From NCBI GenBank assembly GCA_024103215.1, contig JAGFIY010000161.1, positions 1 to 36,031 on the forward strand: a DNA stretch of 36,031 nucleotides. The letters are read 5' to 3'. Numbering within the stretch: position 1 is the stretch's first letter; each line of letters opens with the position of its first letter. This stretch comes from Melioribacteraceae bacterium. GTDB taxonomy: Bacteria > Bacteroidota > Ignavibacteria > Ignavibacteriales > Melioribacteraceae. The translations under genes were made by a program, and so were the position numbers. Shown here one piece after another: positions 1-9,827 of the stretch. Below the pieces are notes generated by a model. That model did not search any database. It was not told the DNA's origin and was given only the letters and a program-made list of their open reading frames with translations.

Positions 1-509
1 CCGGAAATTGAACCGATTACGTTTACATCAATTCCTTCATAATTGACTACAGTATCAATTTCAAACAATTCGTATTTCGAATTAACCGGTTCAGCAAATC
101 TGAATAAATCATACCATCCGGAATATCTATGAGAAAGATCGGAGAGGGAAACGCCGCCCAATTCTGCTGAGTCCAAGAGCGAAAGCAGATTGAAGTAAAG
201 AGAGGCTATTGATCCGTTAAATGATAAATAAGATGAATCACGGAAAACAGTATTCTGAACTTCACCCTCGGGTGCGGTTTTTGAAAGAATCAGTTCTGAA
301 ATTCTATCAAAGAAATTTCCCGTCCCAACCAAACTGTCTATTCTTATTCGCTTACTATTTTGAACTCGATTTTGATTTTCATCAAGATTGTAAGTTTCAT
401 ATTTCCATTTGAAACCATCTATTTCGGGAAAGTAGCTGGATGCATTTTGAGCATTTATGCTGACTATACCAACCAACAGTATTTGAATAAAGATAAAATG
501 TAATTTCAT
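1..509 (-). CDS. Secreted protein of unknown function, 3' end cut by window edge
   Basis: An uninterrupted reading frame runs leftward from an ATG at 507-509 off the window, giving 169 complete codons. The first 20 residues (MKLHFIFIQILLVGIVSINA) form a clear Sec signal peptide with a hydrophobic core and likely cleavage after NA, before QNASSYF. The mature part starts with a YFPEIDGFKWKYE stretch. This resembles the opening of many uncharacterised Ignavibacteria/Bacteroidota exported proteins (FPxxxGxxWxYE), but I recognise no catalytic motif. A strong Shine-Dalgarno is not visible. It diverges from carA with a 176-bp intergenic region, so it probably has its own promoter. The missing C-terminus could hold a type IX sorting domain. 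Function unknown. Confidence 0.75.
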   Translation of the reverse strand, partial: MKLHFIFIQILLVGIVSINAQNASSYFPEIDGFKWKYETYNLDENQNRVQNSKRIRIDSLVGTGNFFDRISELILSKTAPEGEVQNTVFRDSSYLSFNGSIASLYFNLLSLLDSAELGGVSLSDLSHRYSGWYDLFRFAEPVNSKYELFEIDTVVNYEGIDVNVIGSIS

Positions 510-539
510 TTCGGAACCTGCTAGTTTTATTACAGGGGA

Positions 540-558
540 TAAACAAATCTTTGTTACA
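540..558. promoter_or_regulatory. Weak half-match to the gdh palindrome in the carA intergenic region
   Basis: This 19-mer matches the palindrome found upstream of the gdh gene at 25575 in 14 of 19 positions. The right half (TTTGTTACA) is intact and the left half is poor. It lies between the divergent secreted-protein gene and carA, about 55 bp upstream of the candidate carA -33 element. In AT-rich DNA this may be coincidence. It is listed only because carA is also a glutamine/ammonia-linked gene. Confidence 0.15.
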
Positions 559-612
559 TATAATAATTATAACCTATGGATTAATTTTCAATGTATCAAC
601 AAGAAAAAAATA

Positions 613-643
613 TTTGATTGTTGAAATCAAATTCTTATGTTTG
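613..643 (+). promoter_or_regulatory. Candidate carAB promoter, Bacteroidota type, overlapping a palindrome
   Basis: TTTG at 613-616, a 19-bp spacer and TATGTTTG at 636-643 match the TTTG / TAnnTTTG primary sigma promoter described for Bacteroidota. The expected start point would be around 650, giving a short leader of about 36 nt before the carA ATG. The spacer overlaps a perfect inverted repeat, ATTTGATT (612-619) / AATCAAAT (625-632) with a 5-bp centre, so a repressor bound there would cover the -33 element. No Shine-Dalgarno precedes carA, which is common in this group. Confidence 0.5.
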
Positions 644-685
644 ACCAATCTATTTCCAAACCCTAACTCCACTAAAAATTATTAG

Positions 686-1777
686 ATGTCAAACAAGACT
701 AAAATTGAATCATCTTATATTTCATCCGTTCTTAAGCTTAATAATAATGTTGTTTTCAATGGTTTTTCATTCGGTTATAAAAAAAATATTTCCGGCGAGG
801 TTGTGTTTAACACCGGTATGGTCGGGTACCCGGAAACGTTAACCGATCCATCTTACAGCGGGCAAATACTTGTATTGACTTATCCTTTGATCGGCAATTA
901 CGGTGTTCCTCAATTTGATACGGCTGATTTTCTTAAATCAAAATTTGAATCCGATAAAATTCATGTACAAGGATTAATAGTAAGTGAGATTTCAGATACT
1001 TTTAGTCATTGGAGCGGGAAAAATTTATTGTCGAACTGGCTGAAGGATAATAAAATTCCGGGAATATTTGGTGTTGATACACGAAAGTTGACTTCTATGC
1101 TGCGGGAACATGGAACTATGCTTGGGAAAATTATGGTAGATGATGAATCGATTGATCTTTATGATCCCGATCGGGATGATCTTATCTCAAAAGTTTGTCC
1201 GGGAAAAATTGAAAAATTAGGCAGCGGAAAGAAAAAAATTCTGCTTCTTGATTGCGGTTGTAAACTTGGAATAATTAGAAAATTAATTCGAGAGGATACG
1301 ACCGTAATTCGTCAACCATGGAATAAAGAAATAAGCAGTTTCGATTTTGACGCGGTTGTTCTTTCAAACGGACCTGGAAATCCGGCGGTTTATAATGATC
1401 TTAGAAAAAAAGTTGAGGTGCTTCTAAAATTAAGAAAACCTGTTTTGGGTATCTGCCTAGGTCATCAGATTTTATCATTAGCAGCCGGAGCCAAAACTTA
1501 CAAACTCAAGTATGGGCACAGAAGCCAGAATCAGCCGGTCAGATTGAACGGTACGAATAGGTGCTTTATAACAAGTCAAAACCATGGATTTGCCGTCGAT
1601 GATACTTCGCTTTCAGGCGAATGGAGGACATGGTTTACAAACTTAAATGATAATACAAATGAAGGAATAATCCACAACTCACTTCCGTTTAGATCGGTTC
1701 AATTTCATCCGGAAGCAGCACCGGGTCCGACCGACACTTCATTTATTTTCGATGATTTTCTTAATGAGATCAAATGA
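686..1777 (+). CDS. carA: Carbamoyl-phosphate synthase small (glutaminase) subunit
   Basis: Hydrolyses glutamine and channels ammonia to CarB for carbamoyl phosphate, feeding pyrimidine and arginine synthesis in the cytoplasm. It has 363 residues, the usual length. The N-terminal CarA domain (about 1-150) holds FNTGMVGYPETLTDPSYSGQ and the VDTRKLT segment. The C-terminal class-I glutamine amidotransferase domain (about 184-360) has the nucleophile elbow GICLGHQ with Cys257, and the triad His341 and Glu343 in FHPEA. The KYGHRSQNQPV segment is also typical. The ATG at 686 is the only sensible start. The stop overlaps the carB start by four bases (ATGA), so the two subunits are translationally coupled. 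Assignment is firm. Confidence 0.97.
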   Translation: MSNKTKIESSYISSVLKLNNNVVFNGFSFGYKKNISGEVVFNTGMVGYPETLTDPSYSGQILVLTYPLIGNYGVPQFDTADFLKSKFESDKIHVQGLIVSEISDTFSHWSGKNLLSNWLKDNKIPGIFGVDTRKLTSMLREHGTMLGKIMVDDESIDLYDPDRDDLISKVCPGKIEKLGSGKKKILLLDCGCKLGIIRKLIREDTTVIRQPWNKEISSFDFDAVVLSNGPGNPAVYNDLRKKVEVLLKLRKPVLGICLGHQILSLAAGAKTYKLKYGHRSQNQPVRLNGTNRCFITSQNHGFAVDDTSLSGEWRTWFTNLNDNTNEGIIHNSLPFRSVQFHPEAAPGPTDTSFIFDDFLNEIK

Positions 1778-4700
1778 GACGAATAAATAAAGTTCTAATA
1801 CTAGGCAGTTCAGCACTAAAAATTGGTGAAGCCGGGGAGTTCGATTATTCCGGAAGCCAGGCAATTAAAGCATTAAAAGAAGAACGAATTTATACAATAC
1901 TTATTAACCCGAATATTGCAACAATTCAAACATCGGATTATTTAGCCGATCAAATTTATTTGCTACCTGTCAATCCTTACTTTGTAGAAAAAGTGATAGA
2001 AAAAGAAAAACCTGATGGAATCCTCCTTGGTTTCGGTGGACAAACTGCTCTTAACTGTGGAATTGAACTTTATAAAAAAGGGATTTTAGATAAGCATAAT
2101 GTGGAAGTGCTCGGCACATCTGTTGAAACAATTTTGGATACCGAAGACAGAGAAAGGTTTAATTCCAAACTGGGCGAAATAGGGATAGCCGTTCCGAAAA
2201 GTATTGCTGTAGCAAACGTTGAAGATGCAGTTTCGTTTGCCGAGGCAAACGGATTCCCGCTTATTATAAGAATTGCTTATGCTCTCGGCGGACTCGGTTC
2301 AGGGATTTGCCGAAATAAAAAAGAACTAAAGCAGCTTGCGTCTAAGGCTCTTTCATATTCTTCGCAAATATTAGTTGAAGAATATCTAGAAGGGTGGAAG
2401 GAAATTGAATACGAAGTAGTTCGCGACAGTTACGATAACTCTATTACAGTCTGCAATATGGAAAATTTAGACCCAATGGGAATTCATACGGGTGAAAGTA
2501 TAGTTGTTGCCCCAAGCCAGACTCTTTCAAATACAGAATATCATAAGCTTCGAACAATTGCAATAAAAACAATAAGACATCTCGGCATAATCGGTGAATG
2601 TAATATTCAATATGCGCTGGATCCAAATTCTGAGGATTACCGCGTTATCGAGGTAAATGCAAGGCTTTCCAGAAGTTCCGCTCTTGCTTCTAAAGCCACA
2701 GGATATCCATTATCCTTTGTAGCTGCAAAAATTGCCATCGGTTATGGTTTGTTTGAATTGACAAATTCGGTCACGAAAATTACATCGGCATTTTTTGAAC
2801 CTGCATTGGACTATATTGTTGTTAAAATTCCCAGATGGGATCTTAAGAAATTTCACAAAGTCCAAACGACAATCGGTTCATCAATGAAATCTGTCGGTGA
2901 AGTAATGTCAATTGGCAGAAAGTTTGAGGAAGCCTTGCAGAAAGCACTTCGGATGCTTGATATCGGTGCAATTGGATTGGTCGGGAACGATAATAAATTC
3001 AATTCGGAAAATTTTGAAAATATTTTGGAAGACCCGACCGAAGAAAGAATTTTTGCGGTTGTAGAAGCATTTAAACGAGGATATTCTATCGAATGGATTC
3101 ATAATAAAACGCACATAAACACTTGGTTTCTCTCAAAAATACAAAACGTTGTCAGGTTGGAAGATGAGTTAAAAAACTGCGGTTCAAAGATCCCAAAAAA
3201 ATTGCTATTAAAATCCAAACAGTTCGGTATGTCGGATGAACAAATTTCTAAAATCACAAATCAATCAGTGAATTCGATTTTTCAACAAAGAGTTCGCCAA
3301 AACATAAGACCTTCAATTAAAAGTATAGATACGTTAGCAGCGGAATTCCCGGCTAAAACCAATTATCAATATCTCACTTATAACGCGGATGATGATGAAA
3401 TTAAACATTCATTAGAAGGAAGTACTTTGATACTAGGTTCCGGTCCTTACAGAATAGGAAGTTCGGTAGAATTTGACTGGTGTTGTGTGATTACGGGAAA
3501 AACATTAAAAAAACTTGGTAAAAAATCGATTATGCTGAACTGCAATCCTGAAACGGTAAGTACGGATTATGATGAATTCGATGCATTATTTTTTGATGAA
3601 ATTACCATAGAATCTATTAGAGAAATTAACGATAAGCTTAACTTGGAAGGTGTGATTATTTCAATGGGAGGGCAGACACCGAATAACTTGGCTCTGGGTC
3701 TCGAGAAATCATCAATTAGGGTTTTAGGAACCTCAACAAAATCGATTGACAATGCGGAAAATCGAAGCAAATTTTCAACCTTGCTGGATAAACTGGGAAT
3801 AGATCAGCCGGAGTGGAGAGAATTAAGCTCAACTTCCGACGCTATTGATTTTTCAAATTTAGTTGGTTATCCGGTATTGGTTCGTCCGTCGTATGTTCTA
3901 AGCGGAGCTGCAATGGCAATTGCTTTAAATGAAAAGGAACTAATACAGGTACTTCAACGCGCAGCAGAAATATCGCAAGAACATCCGGTCGTTCTAAGTA
4001 AATTTTTGATCAATGCAAAAGAACTGGAATTTGACGGTGTTGCGAAGGACGGCGAAATTATTTGTTCTGCAATAAGTGAACATGTTGAGAATGCAGGAGT
4101 GCATTCGGGTGATGCAACATTAGTGCTTCCTCCTCAGCGTACTTACTTTGAAACAATGCGGCAAATAAGGCAGGCATCTAAAAAAATAGTTAAACATCTT
4201 AACATAAGTGGACCCTTCAATATTCAATTTATTGCAAAAGAAAATAAAGTGAAGGTTATAGAATGCAATATTCGTGCATCTCGAAGTTTCCCGTTCGTAT
4301 CAAAAACGTTAAAAACTAATTTCATAGAGACAGCAGCAAAGGTTATTTGCGGAGAATATGTTGAGAGACTAGAGGATGTTTCTTTCAATCTTGAATACGT
4401 TAGTGTAAAAGCTCCCGAATTTTCTTTCACCCGACTTGAAGGAGCCGATCCTACAACGGGAGTTGAGATGGCTTCTACCGGAGAGGTTGCTTGTTTAGGC
4501 AAAGATTTTGACGAGGCATTCTTGAAAGCTTTAATTTCCGTGGGATATAGATTTCCTATAAAGTCTATACTTATATCTTCCGGGGCTATTGAGTCAAAAG
4601 CCGAACTGCTCGAAGCAACACATCATTTTTTAAGGCTTGGAGTAAAATTTTATGCAACCCGTGGTACGGCTAGGTTTATGAAGGATAATAACATTCCCGT

Positions 4701-4959
4701 TACAACTCTTTTCTGGCCATTAAAGGGAGGTTCACCTAATGCTGCTGAGTATATTAAAGCAGGTAAAATTGATTTGGTTATTAATCTTCATAAAAATTTT
4801 AGAGAAGACGAACTGACAAACGATTACATTATACGAAGAACAGCTGTGGATTATAAGGTGCCATTAATTACAAATCGTCAAATTGCAATGCGCCTTGCAG
4901 AAGCTTTGTCAAGAATCGATATGAATCAATTGGAAATTAAAAGTTGGAACGAGTACTAA
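1774..4959 (+). CDS. carB: Carbamoyl-phosphate synthase large subunit
   Basis: Synthetase subunit, 1061 residues (E. coli 1073). It makes carbamoyl phosphate from bicarbonate, ammonia and two ATP. Two homologous halves are visible. The first carboxyphosphate ATP-grasp unit covers about residues 1-400, with GFGGQTALNCG and the Mg-binding VIEVNARLSRSS near 290-302. The second carbamate-phosphorylating unit covers about 550-930, with SMGGQTPNNLALGLE and VIECNIRASRSFPF near 827-840. A helical oligomerisation segment lies between them. The last 130 residues are the MGS-like allosteric domain (FYATRGTARF, INLHKNF). No key residue appears lost. It starts inside the carA stop codon region and no terminator is evident after it; the next gene begins about 60 bp later. 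Confidence 0.97.
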   Translation: MRRINKVLILGSSALKIGEAGEFDYSGSQAIKALKEERIYTILINPNIATIQTSDYLADQIYLLPVNPYFVEKVIEKEKPDGILLGFGGQTALNCGIELYKKGILDKHNVEVLGTSVETILDTEDRERFNSKLGEIGIAVPKSIAVANVEDAVSFAEANGFPLIIRIAYALGGLGSGICRNKKELKQLASKALSYSSQILVEEYLEGWKEIEYEVVRDSYDNSITVCNMENLDPMGIHTGESIVVAPSQTLSNTEYHKLRTIAIKTIRHLGIIGECNIQYALDPNSEDYRVIEVNARLSRSSALASKATGYPLSFVAAKIAIGYGLFELTNSVTKITSAFFEPALDYIVVKIPRWDLKKFHKVQTTIGSSMKSVGEVMSIGRKFEEALQKALRMLDIGAIGLVGNDNKFNSENFENILEDPTEERIFAVVEAFKRGYSIEWIHNKTHINTWFLSKIQNVVRLEDELKNCGSKIPKKLLLKSKQFGMSDEQISKITNQSVNSIFQQRVRQNIRPSIKSIDTLAAEFPAKTNYQYLTYNADDDEIKHSLEGSTLILGSGPYRIGSSVEFDWCCVITGKTLKKLGKKSIMLNCNPETVSTDYDEFDALFFDEITIESIREINDKLNLEGVIISMGGQTPNNLALGLEKSSIRVLGTSTKSIDNAENRSKFSTLLDKLGIDQPEWRELSSTSDAIDFSNLVGYPVLVRPSYVLSGAAMAIALNEKELIQVLQRAAEISQEHPVVLSKFLINAKELEFDGVAKDGEIICSAISEHVENAGVHSGDATLVLPPQRTYFETMRQIRQASKKIVKHLNISGPFNIQFIAKENKVKVIECNIRASRSFPFVSKTLKTNFIETAAKVICGEYVERLEDVSFNLEYVSVKAPEFSFTRLEGADPTTGVEMASTGEVACLGKDFDEAFLKALISVGYRFPIKSILISSGAIESKAELLEATHHFLRLGVKFYATRGTARFMKDNNIPVTTLFWPLKGGSPNAAEYIKAGKIDLVINLHKNFREDELTNDYIIRRTAVDYKVPLITNRQIAMRLAEALSRIDMNQLEIKSWNEY

Positions 4960-5020
4960 TGCATTCTGCTTTTACTCCTTTTTTTATTATGTTAATCCAT
5001 AACATCTTGTGAGAAATGTT

Positions 5021-7123
5021 ATGAGAAGAATCACGGTTTATCTAATATTTTTTACCACGTTCTACTTTTCATATGGACAGACTATATCACATTCGCCGAT
5101 TGTTGGCGGTGTTACCTCAAGTGAAGCCTCATTTGTTATCAGAACCGAAAATACTGACTCTGTAAAAGTTGAATTAAGTTCGGAAGCAAATTTTACTTCA
5201 ACAATTTCGAGTGAATATTTTCTTGTCAATGAAGAAATTGACGGTTTTGTAAAATTAGTAATTGAGAATCTAAGCCCGGCTACAAAATATTACTACCGGT
5301 TTTATTTAAATGAAATCCTTTTTGATGATGGTAGAGAAAGATATTTCAAAACTTTTCCTATTGATGGAACTGCTTCTAACTTTATGTTTACTTTCGGTTC
5401 TGGTCAGCAGGAACGTTTTGATGAGGAATCTTATTTCGGGAACATTTTTCCTGTAATTGCACAGGGGGATAATGCGTTTTTTATTGAACAAGGTGATTGG
5501 ACTTACCCTGATTCCACCGATACTCCTGCAGATCCTCAAAATTACTTTTCGGTCGATTACAACAGAGTTATTGATACATATAAAGCACGTTATACATTTG
5601 ATTATCCGATGTACGTTCTATTAGAGAACACGCCGATTGCTTATACTTATGATGATCACGATGTTTCAGATAATGATTGTGATTCAACTTACCCGGGTAT
5701 TGATAATTCTATAAAAGGTTTTATTGAGATGTTCCCGGGATATAATTTGCCGGCTTCTGACAAAGGAATTTGGCATAAATTTACTTACGGCAATTCGGAA
5801 GTTTTTATGGTGGATAACCGTTCCAAAAGATCTCCAAATATTGATGGAATGGAATTTATTACTCCCGACAGTGCCATTTTCAATCCTGCAGATCATCACA
5901 CAATTCTTGGAACGGATCAGATGAATTGGCTGCTTGATGGATTAAAAAATTCTGATGCAACTTGGAAATTTATTTCTTCCGGTACACCTTTTAATCCGGG
6001 TTGGAGGGCTGCAATTGAATGGGCTTTAAGTTTTCAAGGAATCGTTGATCAAGTCGTATTCCCGATAGTCGGTTCTGTTTCACCAACGGAGATAGCAATT
6101 CATGCAGCCGATAAATGGTCGGGTTTTCCAAATGATATAATTAAACTAATTAGTTTTATTATTGAAAACCAAATTGAAAATGTAATATTCCTGACCGGGG
6201 ATTCACACAATGCAGGTTTAGATGACGGCACAAACTCGGTTCTTCCAGAATTGATGGACAGCGGTTTAGATAGAACAAACGGAAGAACCGTTCAAATATT
6301 TGAATACCTCGGCATTCACGTCTGGAATAGGGGAGGACATACGCTTGACCTGGGGTTAAATAATTTTCTAAACTCCTATGGAAGAGTAACAGTTTTCGGC
6401 GATGATTCGGTGAAACTCGAAGCGGTTTCGGAGGACGGAACTGTTTTAGGCAACAATACTGTTAAAGCAGGTTATATTCCCGTTAGCGTTCATGCAGCTG
6501 TCGGACCCGAAGTTCTATTTTTCGGTGAAGTTGATGTTGAGTCGGAGCCGGTCACTTATCCTTTTAATATCATAAGTACAAGTTCAGACGAATTGGTGAT
6601 TCAATCAATAACATTGACAGATGATGAAAGTTTTTCGTTGTCCGATTTTGAACTTCCACTTGTAATACCGGCGCAAAAAAAGGAAAGTATATTTGTAACA
6701 TACAATCCGTCTCAGCCTAACAGAACTGATTCGGCATATATAGAAATTAGAACAAATGCTCCAAAGAATCCCTATTTTAAGGTAAGGGTATTTGGCAATG
6801 CAACAGGTACGGTTAATATAGAGAACGATGAAACTGTGCCAAAAGATTTTGTCCTTGAGCAAAATTTTCCAAATCCATTTAATCCGATGACGATAATAAA
6901 ATTTTCGGTTCCTAGAAGTTCTGATATAAAACTTAAAATTTACAACACACTCGGTGAAGAAGTGATGACATTGGTTGATGGTTATTTTGAAAAAGGAAGT
7001 TATGAAGCGGTTTGGTACGGCTACAATGAGAAACACATTCAATTGGGCAGCGGAATTTATATTTACAATTTGATTGCTGAAAGTAAAATAATCTCTTCAA
7101 AAAAGATGATATTACTCAGATAA
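5021..7123 (+). CDS. PhoD-like secreted phosphatase with type IX sorting domain
   Basis: Exported metallophosphoesterase, probably a phosphomonoesterase or phosphodiesterase of the PhoD type. An N-terminal signal peptide (MRRITVYLIFFTTFYFSYGQ) is followed by a fibronectin-like PhoD N domain (about 20-110). The catalytic domain (about 115-470) shows the PhoD hallmark YDDHDVSDND (D211, D212, H213) and GDSHNAG (D394, H396). Then comes a Hydin/ASPM-like beta domain (about 494-604). The last 90 residues are a type IX secretion C-terminal domain opening with FVLEQNFPNPFNP and ending in KKMILLR. I chose the ATG at 5021; an in-frame GTG lies 12 bases upstream. It may be cell-surface attached or released to scavenge phosphate. 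No pho-box was recognised. The exact substrate cannot be told from the sequence. Confidence 0.88.
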   Translation: MRRITVYLIFFTTFYFSYGQTISHSPIVGGVTSSEASFVIRTENTDSVKVELSSEANFTSTISSEYFLVNEEIDGFVKLVIENLSPATKYYYRFYLNEILFDDGRERYFKTFPIDGTASNFMFTFGSGQQERFDEESYFGNIFPVIAQGDNAFFIEQGDWTYPDSTDTPADPQNYFSVDYNRVIDTYKARYTFDYPMYVLLENTPIAYTYDDHDVSDNDCDSTYPGIDNSIKGFIEMFPGYNLPASDKGIWHKFTYGNSEVFMVDNRSKRSPNIDGMEFITPDSAIFNPADHHTILGTDQMNWLLDGLKNSDATWKFISSGTPFNPGWRAAIEWALSFQGIVDQVVFPIVGSVSPTEIAIHAADKWSGFPNDIIKLISFIIENQIENVIFLTGDSHNAGLDDGTNSVLPELMDSGLDRTNGRTVQIFEYLGIHVWNRGGHTLDLGLNNFLNSYGRVTVFGDDSVKLEAVSEDGTVLGNNTVKAGYIPVSVHAAVGPEVLFFGEVDVESEPVTYPFNIISTSSDELVIQSITLTDDESFSLSDFELPLVIPAQKKESIFVTYNPSQPNRTDSAYIEIRTNAPKNPYFKVRVFGNATGTVNIENDETVPKDFVLEQNFPNPFNPMTIIKFSVPRSSDIKLKIYNTLGEEVMTLVDGYFEKGSYEAVWYGYNEKHIQLGSGIYIYNLIAESKIISSKKMILLR
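6841..7120 (+). other. Type IX secretion C-terminal sorting domain (within the phosphatase)
   Basis: Encodes the segment from KDFVLEQNFPNPFNP to the C-terminus. It is a seven-strand beta domain with the conserved NPFNP, an LKIYNTLGEEV strand, a GSYEAVW strand and GIYIYNLIAE, ending in a basic KKMILLR. This form is characteristic of Bacteroidota/Ignavibacteria cargo recognised by the type IX apparatus. Confidence 0.9.
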
Positions 7124-7187
7124 AGAAATATTTTTGTAGGGAAAGACATCAGTAACTTGACAATCTTTTTAAAAAGTTATTTCGGAA

Positions 7188-7220
7188 CTTGATATCCGAT
7201 ATTAAAATTTACTAAATTTA
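7188..7220 (+). promoter_or_regulatory. Possible promoter for the nqr operon (weak)
   Basis: CTTG at 7188-7191 and TAAATTTA at 7213-7220, 21 bp apart, are one mismatch each from the TTTG / TAnnTTTG consensus. They lie about 45 bp upstream of the nqrA ATG. The 143-bp gap must hold the operon promoter, but the DNA is so AT-rich that this match could be chance. Confidence 0.25.
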
Positions 7221-7266
7221 CTACTTAAATTTATTTTCACATTTTAGTGATTCTTATAAGGCAATT

Positions 7267-8625
7267 ATGAGTGTAATTAAAATCAAGAAAGGCTTAAACC
7301 TACCTATAACCGGCTCACTTCCCAAAATCGAAAACATCAGCGAAACAAAGAAAGTAACTAAAGTTGCTTTGCTTGGGGATGATTACATAGGTATGAAACC
7401 TTCTTTCGAAGTTAAGGAAGGTGATGTTGTAAAACTTGGTCAGCTTTTATTCAACGACAAAAAAACTCCCGGCGTAAAATACACCGCACCTGTTGCCGGA
7501 AAAGTAGTTGAGATTAACCGGGGTGAAAAACGAAAGTTTTTATCAATAGTAATTCAAATTGAAGGTAATGACGAAATAACATTCGAAAATTTTTCAGAAG
7601 GAAATCTTCTGGAGTTAGGGAGAGAAAAAGTTCAGAAAGTATTGATCGATTCAGGAATGTGGACTTCGATTAAATCACGTCCTTTCGGTAAAGTAGCAGC
7701 CCCCGGAACCACACCTCATTCAATTTTTGTAAACTTGATGGATACAAGCCCTTTAGCTCCGCCGATGGATCTAATTCTAAAGGGAAATGAGAATCACTTG
7801 GTTAACGGAGTAAAAGTACTAAGAAACTTAACTGAAGGAAAGATTTTTATCTGCAAATCCCCGAAATTAAGTTTAAATAATTTTGAAATTAAGAATACGG
7901 AAATTCACGATTTTGATGGTCCTCATCCTGCCGGACTTGTAGGTACCCATATTCATATGCTTGATCCCGTAAGTAGAAATAAAACAGTATGGTATATAGG
8001 TTTGCAGGATGTGATTGCAATAGGAAAACTCTTCACAAGCGGGAAATTGGATTTTGAGAGAGTTATTTCAATAGCAGGTCCCGGAGCGAAAAATCCAAAG
8101 GTTGTAAAAACAAGGATGGGTGCTTCAATAAGTGAAATTATTAATGGTGAGACAATCTCAGGGGAAATTCGGCCAATTGCTGGTTCGGTATTAAACGGAT
8201 ATGATGCCTCTCAAGAAGGTTATGGTTATTTGGGAAAATTTCACCAGACCGTCTCGCTTATAGCCGAAGGAACCGAAAGGAAATTCTTGGGTTGGCTGTT
8301 ACCGGGATCGAACGTATTCTCGGTTACAAATGCATTTCTCGCCGCGATGTTTAAAGGTAAAAAATTCAATTTAACTACTTCAACCAACGGAAACGAAAGG
8401 GCAATGGTTCCGATAGGTAATTATGAGCAAGTTACACCTTTGGATATTGTTCCAACATATCTTTTAAGAGCTCTCGCTGTTGATGATGTGGAAGAAGCCG
8501 AAAAATTAGGATGTTTGGAAATTGAGGAAGAAGACCTTGCCTTGTGTACTGTAGTCTGCTCTTCAAAAATAGATCATGGTAAAAATTTAAGAAGAAATTT
8601 AACCTTAATTGAAAAGGAAGGATAG
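7267..8625 (+). CDS. nqrA: Na+-translocating NADH:quinone reductase subunit A
   Basis: Peripheral subunit of the sodium-pumping NADH:quinone oxidoreductase, which couples NADH oxidation to Na+ export across the inner membrane. It has 452 residues, normal for NqrA, and no transmembrane segment. Recognisable stretches are the N-terminal [15 protein letters not shown], the biotinyl-lipoyl-like region around [18 protein letters not shown] and [15 protein letters not shown], and the C-terminal [15 protein letters not shown] with [15 protein letters not shown]. An AAGG-containing ribosome site lies 8-10 bases upstream. It is the first gene of nqrABCDEF; its stop overlaps the nqrB GTG start by one base. 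The family and the operon order leave little doubt. Confidence 0.96.
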   Translation: MSVIKIKKGLNLPITGSLPKIENISETKKVTKVALLGDDYIGMKPSFEVKEGDVVKLGQLLFNDKKTPGVKYTAPVAGKVVEINRGEKRKFLSIVIQIEGNDEITFENFSEGNLLELGREKVQKVLIDSGMWTSIKSRPFGKVAAPGTTPHSIFVNLMDTSPLAPPMDLILKGNENHLVNGVKVLRNLTEGKIFICKSPKLSLNNFEIKNTEIHDFDGPHPAGLVGTHIHMLDPVSRNKTVWYIGLQDVIAIGKLFTSGKLDFERVISIAGPGAKNPKVVKTRMGASISEIINGETISGEIRPIAGSVLNGYDASQEGYGYLGKFHQTVSLIAEGTERKFLGWLLPGSNVFSVTNAFLAAMFKGKKFNLTTSTNGNERAMVPIGNYEQVTPLDIVPTYLLRALAVDDVEEAEKLGCLEIEEEDLALCTVVCSSKIDHGKNLRRNLTLIEKEG

Positions 8626-9827
8626 TGAAATTTTTAAGGAATTTTCTAGACAAACAGCATAAGCATTTCAGTAAAGGCGGTAAGCTGGAGCGGCTCTATC
8701 CTGTTTATGAGATGGTTGATACCATACTTTATAGTCCAGGACTAACAACCAAGGGGAAAACCCACGTTAGAGACGGCTTGGATCTGAAAAGAATGATGAT
8801 TGTAGTAGTTGTTGCACTTATTCCTGCCACCCTTTTCGCACTGTATAATACTGGGTATCAAGCAAATCTCGCAATGCAGAATTTAAATCAACAGTTTCCC
8901 GGCACATGGCAAGGAGATGTAGCAAACTGGTTAGGATTAGGTTTTGATCCCTCAAGCCTTTTCGGAAATATTATTCTTGGGGCACTATATTTTTTCCCGG
9001 TATATTTAGTTACCCTTGCATTCGGCGGATTTTGGGAAGTTCTTTTCGCAACGATTAGAAGACACGAAGTTACCGAAGGATTTTTAGTCACAAGCCTTCT
9101 TTTCCCATTAATTCTTCCACCATCTATTCCATTGTGGCAGGTTGCAATTGGAATCTCTTTCGGTGTTGTGATTGGTAAAGAAGTTTTCGGCGGTGTTGGA
9201 ATGAATGTTCTAAACCCGGCGCTTACTGCAAGGGCATTTCTATTCTTTGCTTATCCAGCACAAATTTCGGGAGATAAAGTTTGGGTTGCCGTGGACGGAT
9301 TAAGCAGAGCCACACCACTTGCTGAAATGGCTGATTCATCGATGCACCTATCGACAACAATTACCGATGCCTTTTTTGGACTAATTCCCGGTTCTATGGG
9401 TGAAACCAGCGCTTTAGCTTGTCTTATTGGGGCAGTCGTTCTTATTGTTACTAAAGTTGGGTCGTGGAGAATTATGCTAAGTATTATTGTTGGTGCTGGA
9501 TTGACAGCTTTATTATTTAATGCTATCGGAAGTTCTACAAACCCAATGTTTAATGTTTCACCACTCTGGCACTTTGTTACAGGCGGTTTTGCTTTCGGTA
9601 CAGTATTTATGGCTACTGATCCCGTTTCAGCAGCAATGACTGAAAAGGGAAAATATGTTTACGGGTTTTTAATCGGGTTGCTTGTCGTTATGGTTAGGGT
9701 CGTGAATCCTGCATTTCCTGAAGGAATGATGCTTGCAATTCTCTTCGGAAACGTTTTTGCACCAATAATAGATAAAATTTTCTTGAATGCGAATATCAAA
9801 AGGAGACAACTGAGAAATGTCGTCTGA
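8625..9827 (+). CDS. nqrB: Na+-NQR subunit B, flavin-carrying membrane subunit
   Basis: Membrane subunit that binds covalent FMN and riboflavin and forms much of the Na+ path. It has 400 residues with about ten hydrophobic helices after a cytoplasmic N-terminus of some 55 residues. The flavinylation site is DGLSRATPL with Thr230, aligned with the ApbE recognition rule Dxx(S/T)xAT; the residue before AT is Arg where many NqrB proteins have Gly. Conserved [21 protein letters not shown] and [16 protein letters not shown] are present. Translation starts at GTG, sharing one base with the nqrA stop, which implies coupling. The C-terminus overlaps the nqrC start by 11 bases. Confidence 0.96.
   Translation: MKFLRNFLDKQHKHFSKGGKLERLYPVYEMVDTILYSPGLTTKGKTHVRDGLDLKRMMIVVVVALIPATLFALYNTGYQANLAMQNLNQQFPGTWQGDVANWLGLGFDPSSLFGNIILGALYFFPVYLVTLAFGGFWEVLFATIRRHEVTEGFLVTSLLFPLILPPSIPLWQVAIGISFGVVIGKEVFGGVGMNVLNPALTARAFLFFAYPAQISGDKVWVAVDGLSRATPLAEMADSSMHLSTTITDAFFGLIPGSMGETSALACLIGAVVLIVTKVGSWRIMLSIIVGAGLTALLFNAIGSSTNPMFNVSPLWHFVTGGFAFGTVFMATDPVSAAMTEKGKYVYGFLIGLLVVMVRVVNPAFPEGMMLAILFGNVFAPIIDKIFLNANIKRRQLRNVV

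Noticed and set aside
614-630. FNR/CRP-like box (TTGAT...ATCAA) before carA
   Set aside because: The two half-sites are separated by seven bases instead of four, so FNR-type binding is unlikely; it was kept only as an unassigned palindrome.
6605-7042. 145-codon open frame on the minus strand inside the phosphatase gene
   Set aside because: It is antisense to the Hydin-like and type IX domains, which are clearly coding. Its translation is rich in unusual runs and has no recognisable motif.
7157-7162. TTGACA as a -35 element for nqr
   Set aside because: No TATAAT-like hexamer lies at 16-18 bp spacing, and the organism's promoters appear to follow the TTTG / TAnnTTTG pattern.
7124-7266. RNA element or terminator between the phosphatase and nqrA
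   Set aside because: Only a 5-bp AAGTT/AACTT stem could be found. Nothing resembles a riboswitch or a real terminator.
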